Shown: positions 47,702-60,600 of the stretch, piece by piece | Position numbering within the stretch: position 1 is the first letter of the stretch | How the letters are laid out: the number at the start of each line of letters is the position of its first letter | Assembly: GCA_021234155.1 (NCBI GenBank) | Contig: JAJEKV010000067.1 | Location: 2,586,091-2,650,090, forward strand | From: Isoetes taiwanensis | Taxonomy: Eukaryota > Streptophyta > Lycopodiopsida > Isoetales > Isoetaceae | Direction of reading: 5' to 3' | Length of the DNA: 64,000 bases | Program-made: the position numbers and the translations under genes | The notes under the pieces: generated by a model | Told to the model about the DNA's origin: nothing | Seen by the model: the letters and a program-made list of their open reading frames with translations, nothing else | The model's database searches: none

Positions 47702-49260
47702 CTGTAAAATAAACATAAATTAGTAGCCATTCATCATATTCCAACAGAACCCAGAGGAAATGCAAAACCATATGCACTGTCTAGCATAAGAGATTGGAAG
47801 ACAGTTCTGATACTATCCTCCAATAGTGTATGAGATCATACTATCCCCCGATAGGAGCAATATATTGAGTTTAATTGTGTACATGAGAAAAGATGGATCA
47901 ATATTCGGCCTGTTTCAAATTCCATAGGCAACACCTCTATATGCAGTTAAAGTGCACATATAGTCTTGTCTCAAAGCAGAAATCATCCAATGTTACTTCT
48001 GCCAGCAGTTCCTTCTATTCATGCCGCCTATTTCTGAAATATTGACTCACAGTTGGATGCCCTAGCTACATTTGGGCTCTTTACTGCAGCTTTCGTCATC
48101 CAGAGGTCGCCTTGAGCATGTTGGGGAAAAAACCTGCATAAACGCCAGATTCTATAGCAGCGCATTCTATAAATCCCAGCACAAACATAAGAAATATAAA
48201 ATCTAATAAAGAAGCCTTAAAATGAACAATTTTCAAGCAACATTCCCTGGTAAAAATTAAAAGTCTTAAAAACGATCACATATGTGAAGGATTATTTGCT
48301 GATAGCAGTAAAATGAAGAACAGAATGCAAATACCTGGTTCAAATATTAGGTTGAGGAGTAAGGCGGATATATTCCTTGCCAGAAGCAACAGGAAAGCTC
48401 TGAAATCCTTTAGGAAATTTCTCCCTAGAAGAAATACAGACCACATGCAGCGGATGATTTATAACATATAGAAGAAATACAGAAGAAATGTGTACCGGAT
48501 GATTTATGCAGAAGAAATACAGAAGAAATATTTTGTAGAATCACCTCCAGAACGATGCCAAATGTGATCGGACATCCTAAGCCAAATCGTCTTTTGCAAA
48601 ATGGATGGTCAAGGGTAAGTAACTGTATCTACATACGGATAGAGAAGAAAACACCATTCTGAAGTTCTGCAACCTTGAGCCACTGTGGAATCAACCCCAA
48701 TACCAAGCAAACCAAAGCTACGGTGAGATTATATCTCTGGGCAAATGCCAAAAAATGTATAACTTGCCCAAAAGGATCACGCAGCGGAGAATCTTCTGAA
48801 TCGCAGGCATGCAAGACCTGCTGCGGAATCTAATGGGACCTTCTGAATAGTGATAGGTAAGGGATATTGAGTTGAAAGAATCAATAATGAGAAATTAATC
48901 TTTCTGAGCTGGATCAGAAGAAATTGGAATCAGCTGTTAGGCTGCAGGATATGAATATGGACAACGCCCAATAAATTATTTGAGCTGGGGAAGTGAATTT
49001 TCAAGTACAATATGGCAATGAGATGAAGAAAAGAATAATCCACAGAGGGCGGCAAAGACCCAAGTAAAATCTGGCCGTGCCAGGCAATACCCAATGCAAG
49101 TAATCTAACAAGGTATTCCTGGATCCAAACCGAGCTACTGAAGGGCATCCCACCCAACACTGATAAGCGAAGAATTCCAACAAAGGAATGGGAAAGCAAG
49201 CTTATGGCTATGGCGGAAGCTGTCCGAATGATGGGCAGAGCGGGGATGAATACGGCGTGT
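47702..49260 (-). other. Region upstream of LSM7-like exons, unrecognised exon-like pieces
   Basis: About 48,425-48,340 (minus) reads EKFPKGFQSFPVASGKEY, then LTPQPNI and stop, with plausible splice sites, but is not LSM7. An open stretch at 49,199-48,930 starts MLSHSFVGILRLSVL. I recognise neither. Confidence 0.3.
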
Positions 49261-49429
49261 CTTTAATTTAATTGATTTTTTTGTCTTTTCATTTATTAGG
49301 AAAAAACGGCTCGCACACTTACTGTGAAAACGTCATCATTTACTGCAATGTGCAGCTTTCCTTTGCAATAAATGACTAACATGCGGCCACGATTAGCGTT
49401 CTAAATTTCAACGGTCGAGATCGAAGGCC

Positions 49430-49660
49430 CAAATTTTTTCACCTTCCTAGCACTTTCTTAGCCACATTTAATGGCTAGGATAACACCTTCGTTGCATCTT
49501 CACAAAAGAAATCAACGCATGAGATTTCGCCCCTCTTTCTTGATCCAACGGTAATGAGATGTGGGGCATGCCCCATGTATGCCCCCATAGAGATCCGAAG
49601 GCTACAAATTTACCACCTGATTGCTTTTGAAACAAACGGCCTAGATTCATTTGAGTATAT
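49430..49660 (-). repeat. GGGGCATGCATGG dispersed repeat, inverted copy
   Basis: GGGGCATGCCCCATGTATGC at about 49,563, with flanks matching 42,640-42,850 and 10,130-10,270 in reverse. It lies just left of a (TA)n junction. Confidence 0.6.
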
Positions 49661-49708
49661 AGACAAGGTATATGATGGGGGTACATCCGAGTAATTTTAT
49701 ATATATTA

Positions 49709-49710
<2 letters not shown>

Positions 49711-49781
<71 letters not shown>
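49711..49781. repeat. (TA)n junction with a B end on the right
   Basis: About 70 bp of TA; the right flank CAAGTATGGGTACTATGAGG is a B end. The left flank (GAGTAATTTTATATATTATG) is a weak C-like end. Confidence 0.9.
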
Positions 49782-49783
<2 letters not shown>

Positions 49784-52700
49784 AGTATGGGTACTATGAG
49801 GAAGTGTACAAAGCCGAATGTACATACGTTGGCAAGAATAGATTCCCCGACAAGTTTACCAATATTCCATCAAGGCTACCCCTATTTTAGAGAGATTCTA
49901 TAAGATTCTTTAAGGTTTTCTAGGAATCTATTATAAAGGTGTGGCACATGGAAGATCAATGACCTATTAGACCAAAAGAACAATTTATTTCTTGGGGTAG
50001 GAATTTCGCTGACCAACCTAACAAAGACTAAGATAACATCACAGAACAAATATAATCGAAATGTTCTTAAGGTGTAAATGTGGAGATAGGATGCATGTGA
50101 GACATGATTCATGTACATTGTATAAGCATTGAGGTTTTGAAAAAAACCAGTCATGTGCAAACTACCTTTTTAAAGGCACAAGGTGACTTTAGAGCGATTA
50201 AAGTTGGATCAAGGCTTAAGACCAACCAAATATTTGGCAACACGTTGTCAATAGAATCAAGTAAGATAATTGGAAAGCGCATCCATAAATTTTCCTTACA
50301 TCAAGTAACATATTTGGAAAGCGCATCCATAAAATTTCCTTACATCCAAACAGTGGGGAGGTTAATTGTTCTAAAGCCAAAGTCTAATAATACTTAAATC
50401 AAAACCGGACATCCATAAAGAGTCTTCCACTCACAACTATTTATAGCTTAAGAAATACAAAGAGGCTAGAAAAAAGAAATTGGTGATAAGGAAACAAAAA
50501 GCCAAAAAAGGGAAGACTCAATGTCCCATGGTGCACATTTATGATTTCAAACATTTGGCTTTTTCTATCACCTCTAAATCCGCAAACCCAACCATTCAAA
50601 TTACTTTTAATAGTCTTAATGAAATCCAAGAAGTTTAAGTGCATGGCATAAGACTTGATTATGGAGGGAACGTGAAGGGTACTCCAATTAACAATCTAGA
50701 CCCAACCATTCAAATTACTTGTAACAGTCTTAATGAAACCAAGAAGTTTAAGTCTGTAAGCGCAAGACTTGATTATGGAGGGAACGTGAAGGGTACTCCA
50801 ATGAACAATCTAGGATGTCTTGGACACACACTCCAAATGACCACTATAAGAGGGGTAAGAACAAAGAAGAATGGGGTACTCCAATGAACGATCTAGGATT
50901 GTCTTAGACGAGCACTCCAAATGACCACTATAAGTTTGGACTTCAAAAAACAATCATACTATGAATTGTACATTTCTTATTGTTCTCCAAGGTCATTGAT
51001 CTATAAAAGGTGACCTAATCCATGCAACCTAAAGTCATAAAATAATTTACCACGAAGGCAAAGCATAATGCATATGGAGACACAACATTCTACCAAATTG
51101 CAAAAGTTTTCCCCCGAGCCATTATATCCTTAACTTCTCGGAGATGATAGAGTTTGCATGTCGATTTATCCTAGGATAACCAAATCTAGAGAGAAGTTTT
51201 ACTTGCAAGAACACACAAGTAGCGATTACATAAGAGCAAGTTGTGACTAGCCTTTTTAGCGAAGCGCATAATTATGTTTGCTGGGACACGCGTGATCTGG
51301 GAAGCTTACATTCCAAATCGGCTGTTTAATTACTCACTTCGTCGTTATGTACACGTATTAGCAGTAAGACCTTGAAGAGGTCACAAGTTTCATTATGGGC
51401 TCTCGTTTCTTCTATGCTGCTTGAAGAGGTCACAAGCTTCATTATGGGCTCTCGTTTCTTCTATGCTCCTTTGTGAGAGCTGATCTCTAGAGTCCATAAC
51501 ATGAGCAAGGGCCCTACAATTATACAATTTAAAAATACCATCAGCAAAGGACACGATATGCAAGCTTGAGTCGGGCTAGAGAATTCCTGACAAAAAGCAA
51601 GTAGTTGAAGCCATAGGCAGACTTGGTTCTAGTTTCTAACTCCTCCTGGGGAGCAGGATAACCTGGAGGAACTCCAACTTAATCAGGTTCATTACAGAGG
51701 AATTTAATCATGCCTAAAATATTTTGCGTTAGCTCCTAGCTGCATACCTTCGTATACTATCCTTACCATTAGATATTTCAGAAATTGATGTTAGTTTGCT
51801 CGGGAAATTTCAATACATACCGTATTACAATTGTCAGGGATCCATTCAAATACTGGATGTTATTTTAAATATCTGAGCAATCTCCTCACATGTTCTTTGA
51901 ATGTATCTGCAAATACCTTCACTTGGCTAAAGACGGAATCACCTTCTTCATCAATATCTCAACTTTTCCACAATGGTAAACTGGATAAAACAAATTGATA
52001 ATATAGAGACAGTAATCTGCACGTTACACAAGACTACAAACTGATTCTCTTCGATCTTGCATAATTTTGAACAGGTAAATGATCTATTTCTTCTGCTTAA
52101 TACGTTGCACTTTATTGCATGCATTTATTTCTCTATGCTCTTGCATAGTTTAGGACGACATCAAGTACCAAGGGAATTCTGCTGGCAGCTCATCTCTTCA
52201 TGATTGTCTCTTTAATTAAGCCAAAGTCTCAAGCATTTTTGAGCTTATGCAATTGAGATAAATAAAACAATGTAACGAGATAAACCAAGACACCACATTT
52301 TGCAAACTGACGAGATTTCTGGTTTTCCTCCATGTCTCAGATCGTTGCCACATTTTAGCAATAATAAGTGGCCATTAGCTCCAGGTCAAGATCATTTTTT
52401 TGCCAGTAAATAACTAAAAGAAACAGATCTTGTGACCTACCAACAGATGCAAAAAAACTGCATCAAATCTAAAAGTAAAGCCTTAACTTACCCAGACCAA
52501 GATTCATCAATCTCCATAGTAGGCAATGTTACAGACAGAAACTAAATGCAAATACCAGCATATGCTAGTCATGTACGTCAACATTTTCTCTGCAACCTTC
52601 CTTCACATGAAGCTTCGCATTTCTAAAAAATAATCGGCAGACATACTCTGCGAATGCAAAAGCTGGACAAATCGTTACCTTTTATAGGGATACTCTCTGA

Positions 52701-52917
52701 CCGATCTGTACATTACAGCTAATTACACAGTAGAGTACCGATGGGCCATTGCCAACAACCGAGGACCTTCAGAAATAAGAAGCGGTGCGTCTGGGTTTTC
52801 AAACCTTTAAATTTTTTGAACAGGGTCAATCAGATATGGCCACCTCTAAATTTGAGTGCAAATAGAGTTCAACATTGGAGTATTCTAGTAGCAAATAATG
52901 TTAAAAGTTTAAACACA
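49782..52917. other. B-type arm remnant and unassigned sequence with local duplications
   Basis: A few GATTC words near 49,890 continue the B arm. Direct repeats: 'ttggaaagcgcatccataaa' at 50,270 and 50,321; a unit of about 120 bp around GATTATGGAGGGAACGTGAA at 50,655 and 50,770, with a partial third copy near 50,875; and a 51 bp unit around GAGGTCACAAG at 51,374 and 51,425. A minus-strand piece at about 51,680-51,565 reads VGVPPGYPAPQEELETR and is unrecognised. Confidence 0.5.
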
Positions 52918-52949
52918 TTACCACATCATAAAGTATCCAAATAATGCCT

Positions 52950-55936
52950 CAACAAAACAACGTATTGCTGGAAAAGATCTCGCATGGCGATGAGAAATAA
53001 AGGCGTTGCCGTGACAATTCAACCCTAGGCCAGGCGGCATAATTAGACCCAATCCCACCAACACTAATGGAATCGGATGATACTTGGTTTGTCCTTTTTG
53101 GGCAGCTTCCAAAAATAAATAAGACAAGTCTGGGGGAAGAATTTCCACCACCGTTAAAACCAAATATCCGCATTTAATCCAAGTACTATGGCAAGCCTGA
53201 AACTACACCTACTTACCACGTAATAAATCACATTCAAAAGTGGATGATATAGCACATCTAGCTCGGCTTTCTTACCGACCCATTCTGAAAAATGCTAACT
53301 GTAAAATACTTCTTTTCGTGAGTAAATAGGTAGAATAGAACCTAGGCGTCGAGAAAGAGCTATGATCTTACAAAAAGGATCTTATAGCAAAGCGAGGCAA
53401 AGCATATAGCGGTTACATACGACCAACACGGAAAAGCAGGACATAGTGAGTCAACTAGAAACATCTCGAAATTGCCGGCGCTAATTCTAACATTATTCCT
53501 GTTTCAACATGTTTTATGAAGACCTTATAATCCAGATAATCCTTATTGGAAAATCTTGATAGCGTAACGACATGTCATGTATGTTCTAGTAATGTGTTAC
53601 TAAGTTACCTCCCATAACTTTTTCTCGGCGGCCCTTGGACTCTATTGGGAACCCCGAGCATGAGAAACGACACACAAGTCCAACAATCGGAAGAAAAATT
53701 TGTAGACATATCATAGAGGAATAAAATAATGGACACATCACCTTCCTCCTCCTGATAATATAAATCCCATTCTTTGCTAGCAAAGAAACACACATAACAA
53801 ATCCACAAGCTCCTACATAAGACTTGGATGTGTGATATCTAACGTGTGATATCTAACCCAATGGCATATTCATTAGGACATTCTTGGGAACAAAGTGCCA
53901 AGACTTAAAAAGATTTACCAAAGAAAGAAGAAGTTTGATATCTTTCCCACTAGAGCGGTCCGGATTCCGCCAATAAAACAACCATATGATTATCCGAAAT
54001 TATAATATTCATGGGGTTGCAATTAAAAAAAAGATTCTTATTCGAATCGGGTTCTAGATAACAATACGGATTAAGTAAACTATCTTTTGTTAACTATCAG
54101 AACGCTGGTCGAAGACGATCAGTAGATATGCTTCGTGCCTAAGAAAAGAGGAATATCTTATTAGCATCTTATCTTTGGAGAATCAAGCACTTGCAACTCT
54201 AGCTTCTTTGGCAAACGCCTAGTCTTTGACTAGGTCTTCTTGTAAACGATTCAAATCTGCCAAGGCATTAAACCCATGCCCTATCTTTGTAACCTTTTTT
54301 TTAAGCACTAAGAAAAATTCATGCAAATCTTTGAAGCTAGACAATTGCGGGAATGTCTAGAAATAATCAGCGGACTTATGACTATTTCTATAATAATATC
54401 GGCATGTTGCAATACTATTTACATCAAACAATAGCGGCTTGGGCCTCCAAACTTTTGGATCTTGGTATAACTTTTCCCCACACATTATCTTTGCAAAGCA
54501 GTCAGACAACGCATTTTGGATTTAACATCACACTTTCAAATCCATAACACACCATAGGAAGCTGGGGTAGTTGTACAGCTCCTTTCATATACCATGCTTT
54601 TACCAAGCACATGTGGAGATGTTTTTTTTGCATTTAACTTCAACCCATTAACATATTACAGTTTCCAGCACTCTTGAGCCCTTTTCACTTCTCTTCAGAA
54701 TAGTTTAACAAGAGAAAGCCAATTGACTAAGGACATTAAAGAGAAGAGAAAAGAATAAAGAAAATGAGAAGGCCAAATCAGACCCACCACTTAGATCCTA
54801 TGTCATTGAAGGGACCAGAAAAGATCCATATCTAAATATCTTGTCCGATTGCATATCCTTTGCAAACGCTAGACCATTCAAAATAAGATCTGCAACGGAA
54901 GAAAATGGGTCATGGAGCTGTTGAATTACAGATTACAAAATAACGATAATAATAATGCTCCTTGAGACAAATAAAAACTACCCTTCACTGTCACCATCGT
55001 GGCACTACACACCCAAAAGACAAAAGAAAAAGATATTCCAAGGTTCACAAATCACCAAGCTTACCGTATAGGTTTTCAAAACAATAGTACGTAAATTCAT
55101 TGATCAATCGGACATTCTATCATACACTTCTTATAACTTCCGTGCAATTATCCATTTCTTAAACAAAAATGCCACGTTTAAAATACATTAATCATCTTAC
55201 ATAGCGAATTATAGATCACATAGATTTCATTGCCTGTCTCGAAAGTATTCACGGATTCCAAGTAGATTTGACTACTTATAGAGTAAATAATGAGAAGCAT
55301 TGCATTGACACCAATAAACAACAAGCAAGTGCCCTATCCTACGCATAAAAGCGCACCTTTTGTGAAACAGGATAATTAACAAAGAAAGACAGTTGCATAC
55401 CAAATGTCTCGGACTCAAACTTCACGTCGCGGAAAAAAACACTACTGCTCAAACCGAAATGCATAGCGTGTTAGCACCAAAGCTATAGATAAGCATCCAT
55501 ACCACAAGGCTAGTGTAAAACATAAAAGGCTATATTTAGGATTTTGAGGGGTCATAGTAGTCTGGATGAATTCGAATCTACAGATGCCCAGTACACAAAG
55601 AAGAAACGATTTGAGCATGCAACCATTTAATTTGGAAGCACGTTAAATCGGATCACATTGTGAATTATAAGACCCACAAGTTCTAACCTCCCATCACGAC
55701 GAAATTGAGAAGATGGAAGACCTTTTGCATCGTCCATCCATATTCTGGCACTCTCATTTGGATTCGACAAAGTTGTACCTGTTCAAAAGAACATTAAACT
55801 CCAAGCTCAACTCATTATCTAAAAGCTAAATTGACAAAGACATACGATTGCAACGAAGGCAATAAAAGCATAGGCCCCGGAGATTGACCAAATGTCCAAG
55901 GCTGCGGAGTAGACCCAAACAAATTTGATGTTGGAG
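52950..55936 (-). pseudogene. TOM1/THH1-type seven-helix membrane protein gene, decayed
   Basis: Minus-strand exons in order: 55,936-55,846 (DIWSISGAYAFIAFVAI), 55,778-55,688 ([15 protein letters not shown], then [13 protein letters not shown]), 55,444-55,401 (SVFFRDVKFESETF, phase unclear), about 54,000-53,935 (IWLFYWRNPD), about 53,720-53,609 (GFPIESKGRREKVMGG) and about 53,160-52,950 (VVEILPPDLSYLF, ending QKGQTKYHPIP). This is the order of conserved blocks in plant TOM1/TOM3/THH1 proteins, tonoplast proteins of about 290 residues named as host factors for tobamovirus replication. The first two exons splice perfectly; later ones are degraded or missing (the FWAEIYHQAR-type block was not found). 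It could be a fast-decaying gene copy. Confidence 0.8.
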
Positions 55937-56110
55937 CTGCAAAGATATTCATAATAGGAAATCAGCCAACTGCCTATAACTGCAAAAATCTCCAAAACTA
56001 AATACATATCAGACGGTTTAATCCACAACATATGCACCCATTCAACAAGAAGTTCTGTCTTAAATGTAGAATCTCTCAAATCAGAGTCATTGGTCTTTAC
56101 TCTGCGTTAT

Positions 56111-56174
56111 CCTAGAATGGCACCAAAGCACTTACCTGCGTAAATACGTCCTCGCTCCCCATGCGCATAGTTTC
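56111..56174 (-). other. Unplaced exon-like segment between GOGAT and TOM1-like exons
   Basis: On the minus strand, after acceptor ttttaccag, it reads NYAHGERGRIYA in one frame up to a gtaagt donor. It fits neither neighbour in any frame I tried. It may be the remnant of a TOM1-like first exon or of a third gene. Confidence 0.35.
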
Positions 56175-56265
56175 TGGTAAAACAAACATCAATATTTACT
56201 CAAAAACAGTAGGTGAAGTTGAAAAACGTGGACACTTTAAAATGCAGGAATCAGAAGAAACTTAC

Positions 56266-56381
56266 CACTGCAAAAGACAATAGGGGTAATGCAAGAATGC
56301 CAGCGCCATCATCCGTATTGATCTTGCAACCACACCTCCACGATGTGCCATTCGCACAAGCATCTCAAGAGCATCATCAAC
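56266..56381 (-). pseudogene. NADH-GOGAT (glutamate synthase) single-exon fragment
   Basis: The minus-strand exon has a clean AG acceptor at 56,382 and a GTAAG donor. It reads [16 protein letters not shown] then, shifted by one base, GCGCKINTDDGAGILALP. This is the class-II amidotransferase region near the N-terminus of plant NADH-dependent glutamate synthase (usual wording [27 protein letters not shown]). The enzyme makes glutamate from glutamine and 2-oxoglutarate in plastids and exceeds 2,000 residues; only this exon is present. It is on the same strand as, and immediately upstream of, the TOM1-like exons. Confidence 0.82.
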
Positions 56382-56399
56382 CTGCAAACAACAAAAGAG

Positions 56400-57200
56400 A
56401 TCATAGGGTCAGCATTATTGAAACAACAATCCATTTCCAAGATGACCTTTATGACATCTCAGACCAATGTAGTCCGCAGCCCGGAGCCCATAACCCAGAA
56501 GCACTCTCCCAGGAAGACCTTAATTGAGGATTTTAGTATTTTCGAGATGCACCTGAGGCACTTAGCAATTTTCTCAGATGCCACATTGCATCCCTTCAAA
56601 TGCAGCACAGCAGATTGAGTCAAGGAACTCATAACCTTATGTGTGGATTGAGCGCAATGTCGGCACCAGCTCTAATCTTTGTCTTGGGCAGCTCGGCATG
56701 AAAATGGAAATGGCCTCCATGTGCCTCATCAACAATCGAGGCACGCGCCATGTCTCTTACACACCAATGCTATCTCATCCGGCGAAGGAAATAGGATGCA
56801 AATACGGAGGAATTGCCCGGATAGAACCATAGCCAGAAACAAAGCAGAAATGTGACAATTTCTAAGGAGAATGAGATAGTCCCGGGGGAGAGCATGTTGC
56901 CATAACCACGCTGAATGAATGCGAGGTGGAGCCATTGACGAAACCGGGTAGAATCAGCTCGAAGAGAGGCAGACCAAGGATTGGGCTTGGGAAATGGCAT
57001 TTTTGGGCAATGAAGGTTGTCTCTGTAGGGAAGCTCAAGAAGGTCATGGGCAAAGGCGCCATGTCCAAGCAAATCGGTTAGATGCGAGAAAGCACAAACA
57101 TGAACTCGCAAAAGACCTACAGTTGCTGACTCCAAAGCTTTTGCCGTGGCTGCAAACCCAAAACCCATTGCTTTGATTTACTACCTTGCTTTAACATTAC
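56400..57200 (-). other. Minus-strand open stretch, unrecognised
   Basis: A frame of 132 codons at 57,168-56,770 starts MGFGFAATAKALESATVGLL and includes a polar Arg/Pro-rich middle and two hydrophobic stretches. A second frame at about 56,780-56,640 reads DEAHGGHFHFHAELPKTK. It could be a 5' exon of the GOGAT-like fragment with a transit peptide, but no diagnostic motif is present. Confidence 0.3.
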
Positions 57201-57780
57201 CGCCCATAGCCATACCTTAAACCGCTTCCCTTAGGTTGATGCACATAGGCGGCGTCCATCTCGCTTGAAGTCGATAAACGCTGTCGCTCTTTGCAAAACC
57301 ATAGTCAAATTATAGAATAATAATAAACTAATAATCTATGTTATTTTTGAAGGAAGAGCAACATACGATGTGAATGGGCCACAATCCCCTCGAGAGGCGC
57401 CAAGGAATAGAGTCACCACTTCGCCACAAAATTCGGATTAATTGTTGCTGCACTGGGTAAACCGATCATCCAAGGTCCCCGCATCCAAATCAAATCAACA
57501 ATTAGCATTGAAAGAATGCGGCAAGGGCGAATTGAGGCGCCACAGTTAAACGGTTACGCATGAATTTAGGGTATCGGCTAAAATCACTTCAAGTGGGCGA
57601 CCGATGCATTGCACCTCGAAGGATTTGGAGATGAACTCATACCTTGTCGGCCCATATCCCCACCTCCTCCTAAGACCGTAAGAAAAACCAAAGACATAGC
57701 GAAAACCGAAATGTGGCGCCCGGCAACCCGACCCAGACTAAAGGGGCAAAACGACGGAAGAAGGCTCGGCTCCCGTGAGA
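57200..57780. other. Unassigned region
   Basis: No motif-bearing frame or repeat end is seen. The sequence is relatively GC-rich near 57,640-57,780. Confidence 0.45.
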
Positions 57781-57789
57781 ACGAGGATA

Positions 57790-58019
57790 CCAATTTGGGG
57801 CTTTTGTTGTGGGCGTTCATCTCGAAGATGGGCGGTTGAGATCAATCTGTACCAACATTTTGGTACACCAACAAGAGGGATGCTTGGGGAGTTACGAGGT
57901 GGCACCGTCTGGACCGTCCATCTTAGAGATGGACGGCCGAGATCAATCTCTACCAAAATTTTGTGGCATCAATCTCTACATCATTTGTGGCATTGCCAAC
58001 ATTTGTGGCACTCAATATA

Positions 58020-58022
<3 letters not shown>
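57790..58022. repeat. Hairpin-rich dispersed repeat ending in a C-type end
   Basis: GGGGCTTTTGTTGTGGGCGT at 57,797 matches 33,100. A hairpin CCGTCCATCTTAGAGATGG and its closing bases lie at 57,914-57,936. The tandem phrase 'GAGATCAATCT(G/C)TACCA' occurs at 57,838 and 57,941. 'ATTTGTGGCA' occurs three times at 57,958-58,012. Confidence 0.65.

Positions 58023-58023
<1 letters not shown>

Positions 58024-58054
<31 letters not shown>
58024..58054. repeat. (TA)n junction between two C-type ends
   Basis: ATATAATTG lies on the left; ATCAGTTATATATATACAATTATAT lies on the right. The ends are inverted repeats of each other around a 31 bp TA tract. Confidence 0.9.
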
Positions 58055-58057
<3 letters not shown>

Positions 58058-60600
58058 TTATATATATACAATTATATAAGCACCCCCTTATAAGTAGAGA
58101 TTTTGGTGTCGCCGTCGCAGCCGTCCATTTTTTGAGATCAACGGTTGAGATGAAAACATGCCAAACCACCCCAAGCACCCCCCTAATTTGGGGCTTTTAG
58201 TCTGGACCATCGGATTTAGGGATTTGATCTAGGCCATCCATAAAAAAATTAATGATATTAAATGCCACCATAAATGGCCCCTTATTTGGGGCTTTTGATC
58301 TAGGCCCTTGGATTTAGGAGTTTGATCTTGGCCGTTCATACAAAGGTCTATGAAATTAATGCTATCCTAAGAAGTGGCGACATGTTATACGTTGTTTCCC
58401 TAGTTTATCCCAAAGGTTTTAATGGTGGCGTGCCAAATTTTCGTGTCCCATAAGCTAATGATGAGGTGGCAATGCACATTTTTTGCTAACACATTTACGG
58501 TGGCAATGCACCGTCTATCTGCCGAAATTGCATCTTCGGCATTCCGCCTTTGCTTCAAGGCCGCCTGGGCTGTGCATTTTGAGGCTGCCGTAGCAAGCTG
58601 GGCGCTCTGGCCATATTTTGTTGGGGTTCTTTAGTTACTTTTTTTTTTCTTTCGTTTGTGGAAGAGCAGTCGGGAGTTCATCGCCAAATCCCTTCGGCTT
58701 GCAATGCATCAGTCGCCCGCTTCAATATTGGGCAAGCTGCAGAGATGGACTATTTCCTTGAAACGGTCTTCATTTGTGCTCCATGCTCGCTTCCTGCGAT
58801 CTTTGCTTGGGTAAGTTTCACATAATAATCCTTTTTTGCTTTCGACCTGTGCATTCAATCTTTGCTTGGGCTAGGCAGTGGGTTTTTACGAGGAGCTGGA
58901 GCATCTGCAAGAATGTAACGACCCTTGGCCCCTGTACAGTCGATTGGAGTCCTCCTAGAACCACCACGTAAGTGTTCTGCATAAAAAATGGCTTTTGTAA
59001 AGTGGGATTTTATCTAGATTGCTGCATTGTGCTTCAGATTTGGGTTTTCCCTTTACTCGATTAGGGGATGAATGGCCCGATGTAAGAGTTTATTCCATTG
59101 TGTAAGAGTTTCACTAAGAATCCTTGAAATTTTTGTGAGATCGTTCAAGCTTCTTCTTTAAAGGTAAAGCTTTTCTGTCCAAGCTGTGTTGGGAGGTCTT
59201 GCTTCAAGCTTTTTCTCTGAGATTTTGATATGTTTCTTATGATGTTCTTCTTCTCTCTTGGCAGTCGTTTTCCTAAACAGATCGGCAGGGTAGAAAGCTA
59301 CCTGGGTTATCCTTGGCCGTTGGCTACACGAGTGGATTACTCTGAGTCTAATTTCGAAACAGGTGTGAAGGTTAATTTTGTTATTGCTAATGGCGGAACA
59401 AGCTTCTGCACTTTTGATGCTGACGAGTAAAAAGATTTGTGTTCTGCAGGTATTTTGACAGAAGTTGTCCGCATCACAATAGTTCTTATTGCAAGCAGAA
59501 CTATTTTGCAGTTTGTAGGAGGCTCAGATCCTTTTGGTTGGCTTAAGGGCATGTCTTGCATTTTCCTGTATGTGGCTGCTAAAACAAGGTCCATCATCAC
59601 AATCTGCTGTTTTATTTTCATGCCAGTTTCTTCTTGTGTTTTCTGTATTGTGCATATTTATTGGTTTTAGATTTGGGTCCTTTGGTTGCACCAAAAACGA
59701 TGGGGGCATAGCGAACCACTCAAGATCCGGGGATAACTGAGGTTGTTGTGGGCTTTCCTCTGCAAATCCGACCTTAGGTAGAAGACTGCCCAAGTATTTA
59801 CTTGCTTTGCCATTTAAACCTTCCTTCTTTTTTCGGCAGGAGTTTTCTCTGTGTGTTCAATGGAGCTTATTCCTTTGTAGGGCTGGCAGCAGCAGCAGCA
59901 GGTAAATATCTTACCATTTCTCTATCTTTGTTTATCCCTCTGTCGTTTCAAGAGAAAAACACGTATTCTGCATGAGTTTTTCTGAGTCTGGACGAAATAT
60001 CATTGTCATTTTAAAATTTGTTTGCAAACTGTGTACAATGGCGATTGGAAGCCTACTGGACTTGAGTATTTAAACCAGTGCTCCATGGCATTTCCGTGAA
60101 ACAAAGAATCACAAAGTCTGGGTTGGCTCTTTCCATGTTTTCAAATGCACTTGCTTCTGTTATAACACGAAATGGAATGAATAAATACTTCCACGGATTT
60201 GCAGTGAATGACAGATGTATCCAGTAGCAGAATATGGTCTTAGAATGTATGCCAAACAATAGGAACTCTTGCACTGATATCCAACGTACTATTTTACTCG
60301 GATGCAGTTGTGTGTTAACATGGCTTACCATAACAACGGAGTTCTCCCCACAGAGATAAGTTAGTTTGAAATTCAGTCTCTGGCAAAACCCATCTGTAAA
60401 AAAATAAAACATAGGCCTGTCGTGGCAGTAAAAATCCCTGTTCCGGCATGAGAAATCAGGTATGCGTTTGTAACTATTCAGATTTTTCATTTTGAGACTT
60501 GGCAATTTTTGAGTCTTGCCTTTATTTATAACTGGCAAGTTATTTGATGTAAATAGTTCTAATTTAACCCATGGTTTTTTGCTGTATGCAGGTATCTGAG

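Noticed and set aside
52950-55936. Viral origin of the TOM1-like sequence
   Set aside because: TOM1/THH1 are host membrane proteins named for their effect on tobamovirus; the exons have plant introns and no viral gene is present.
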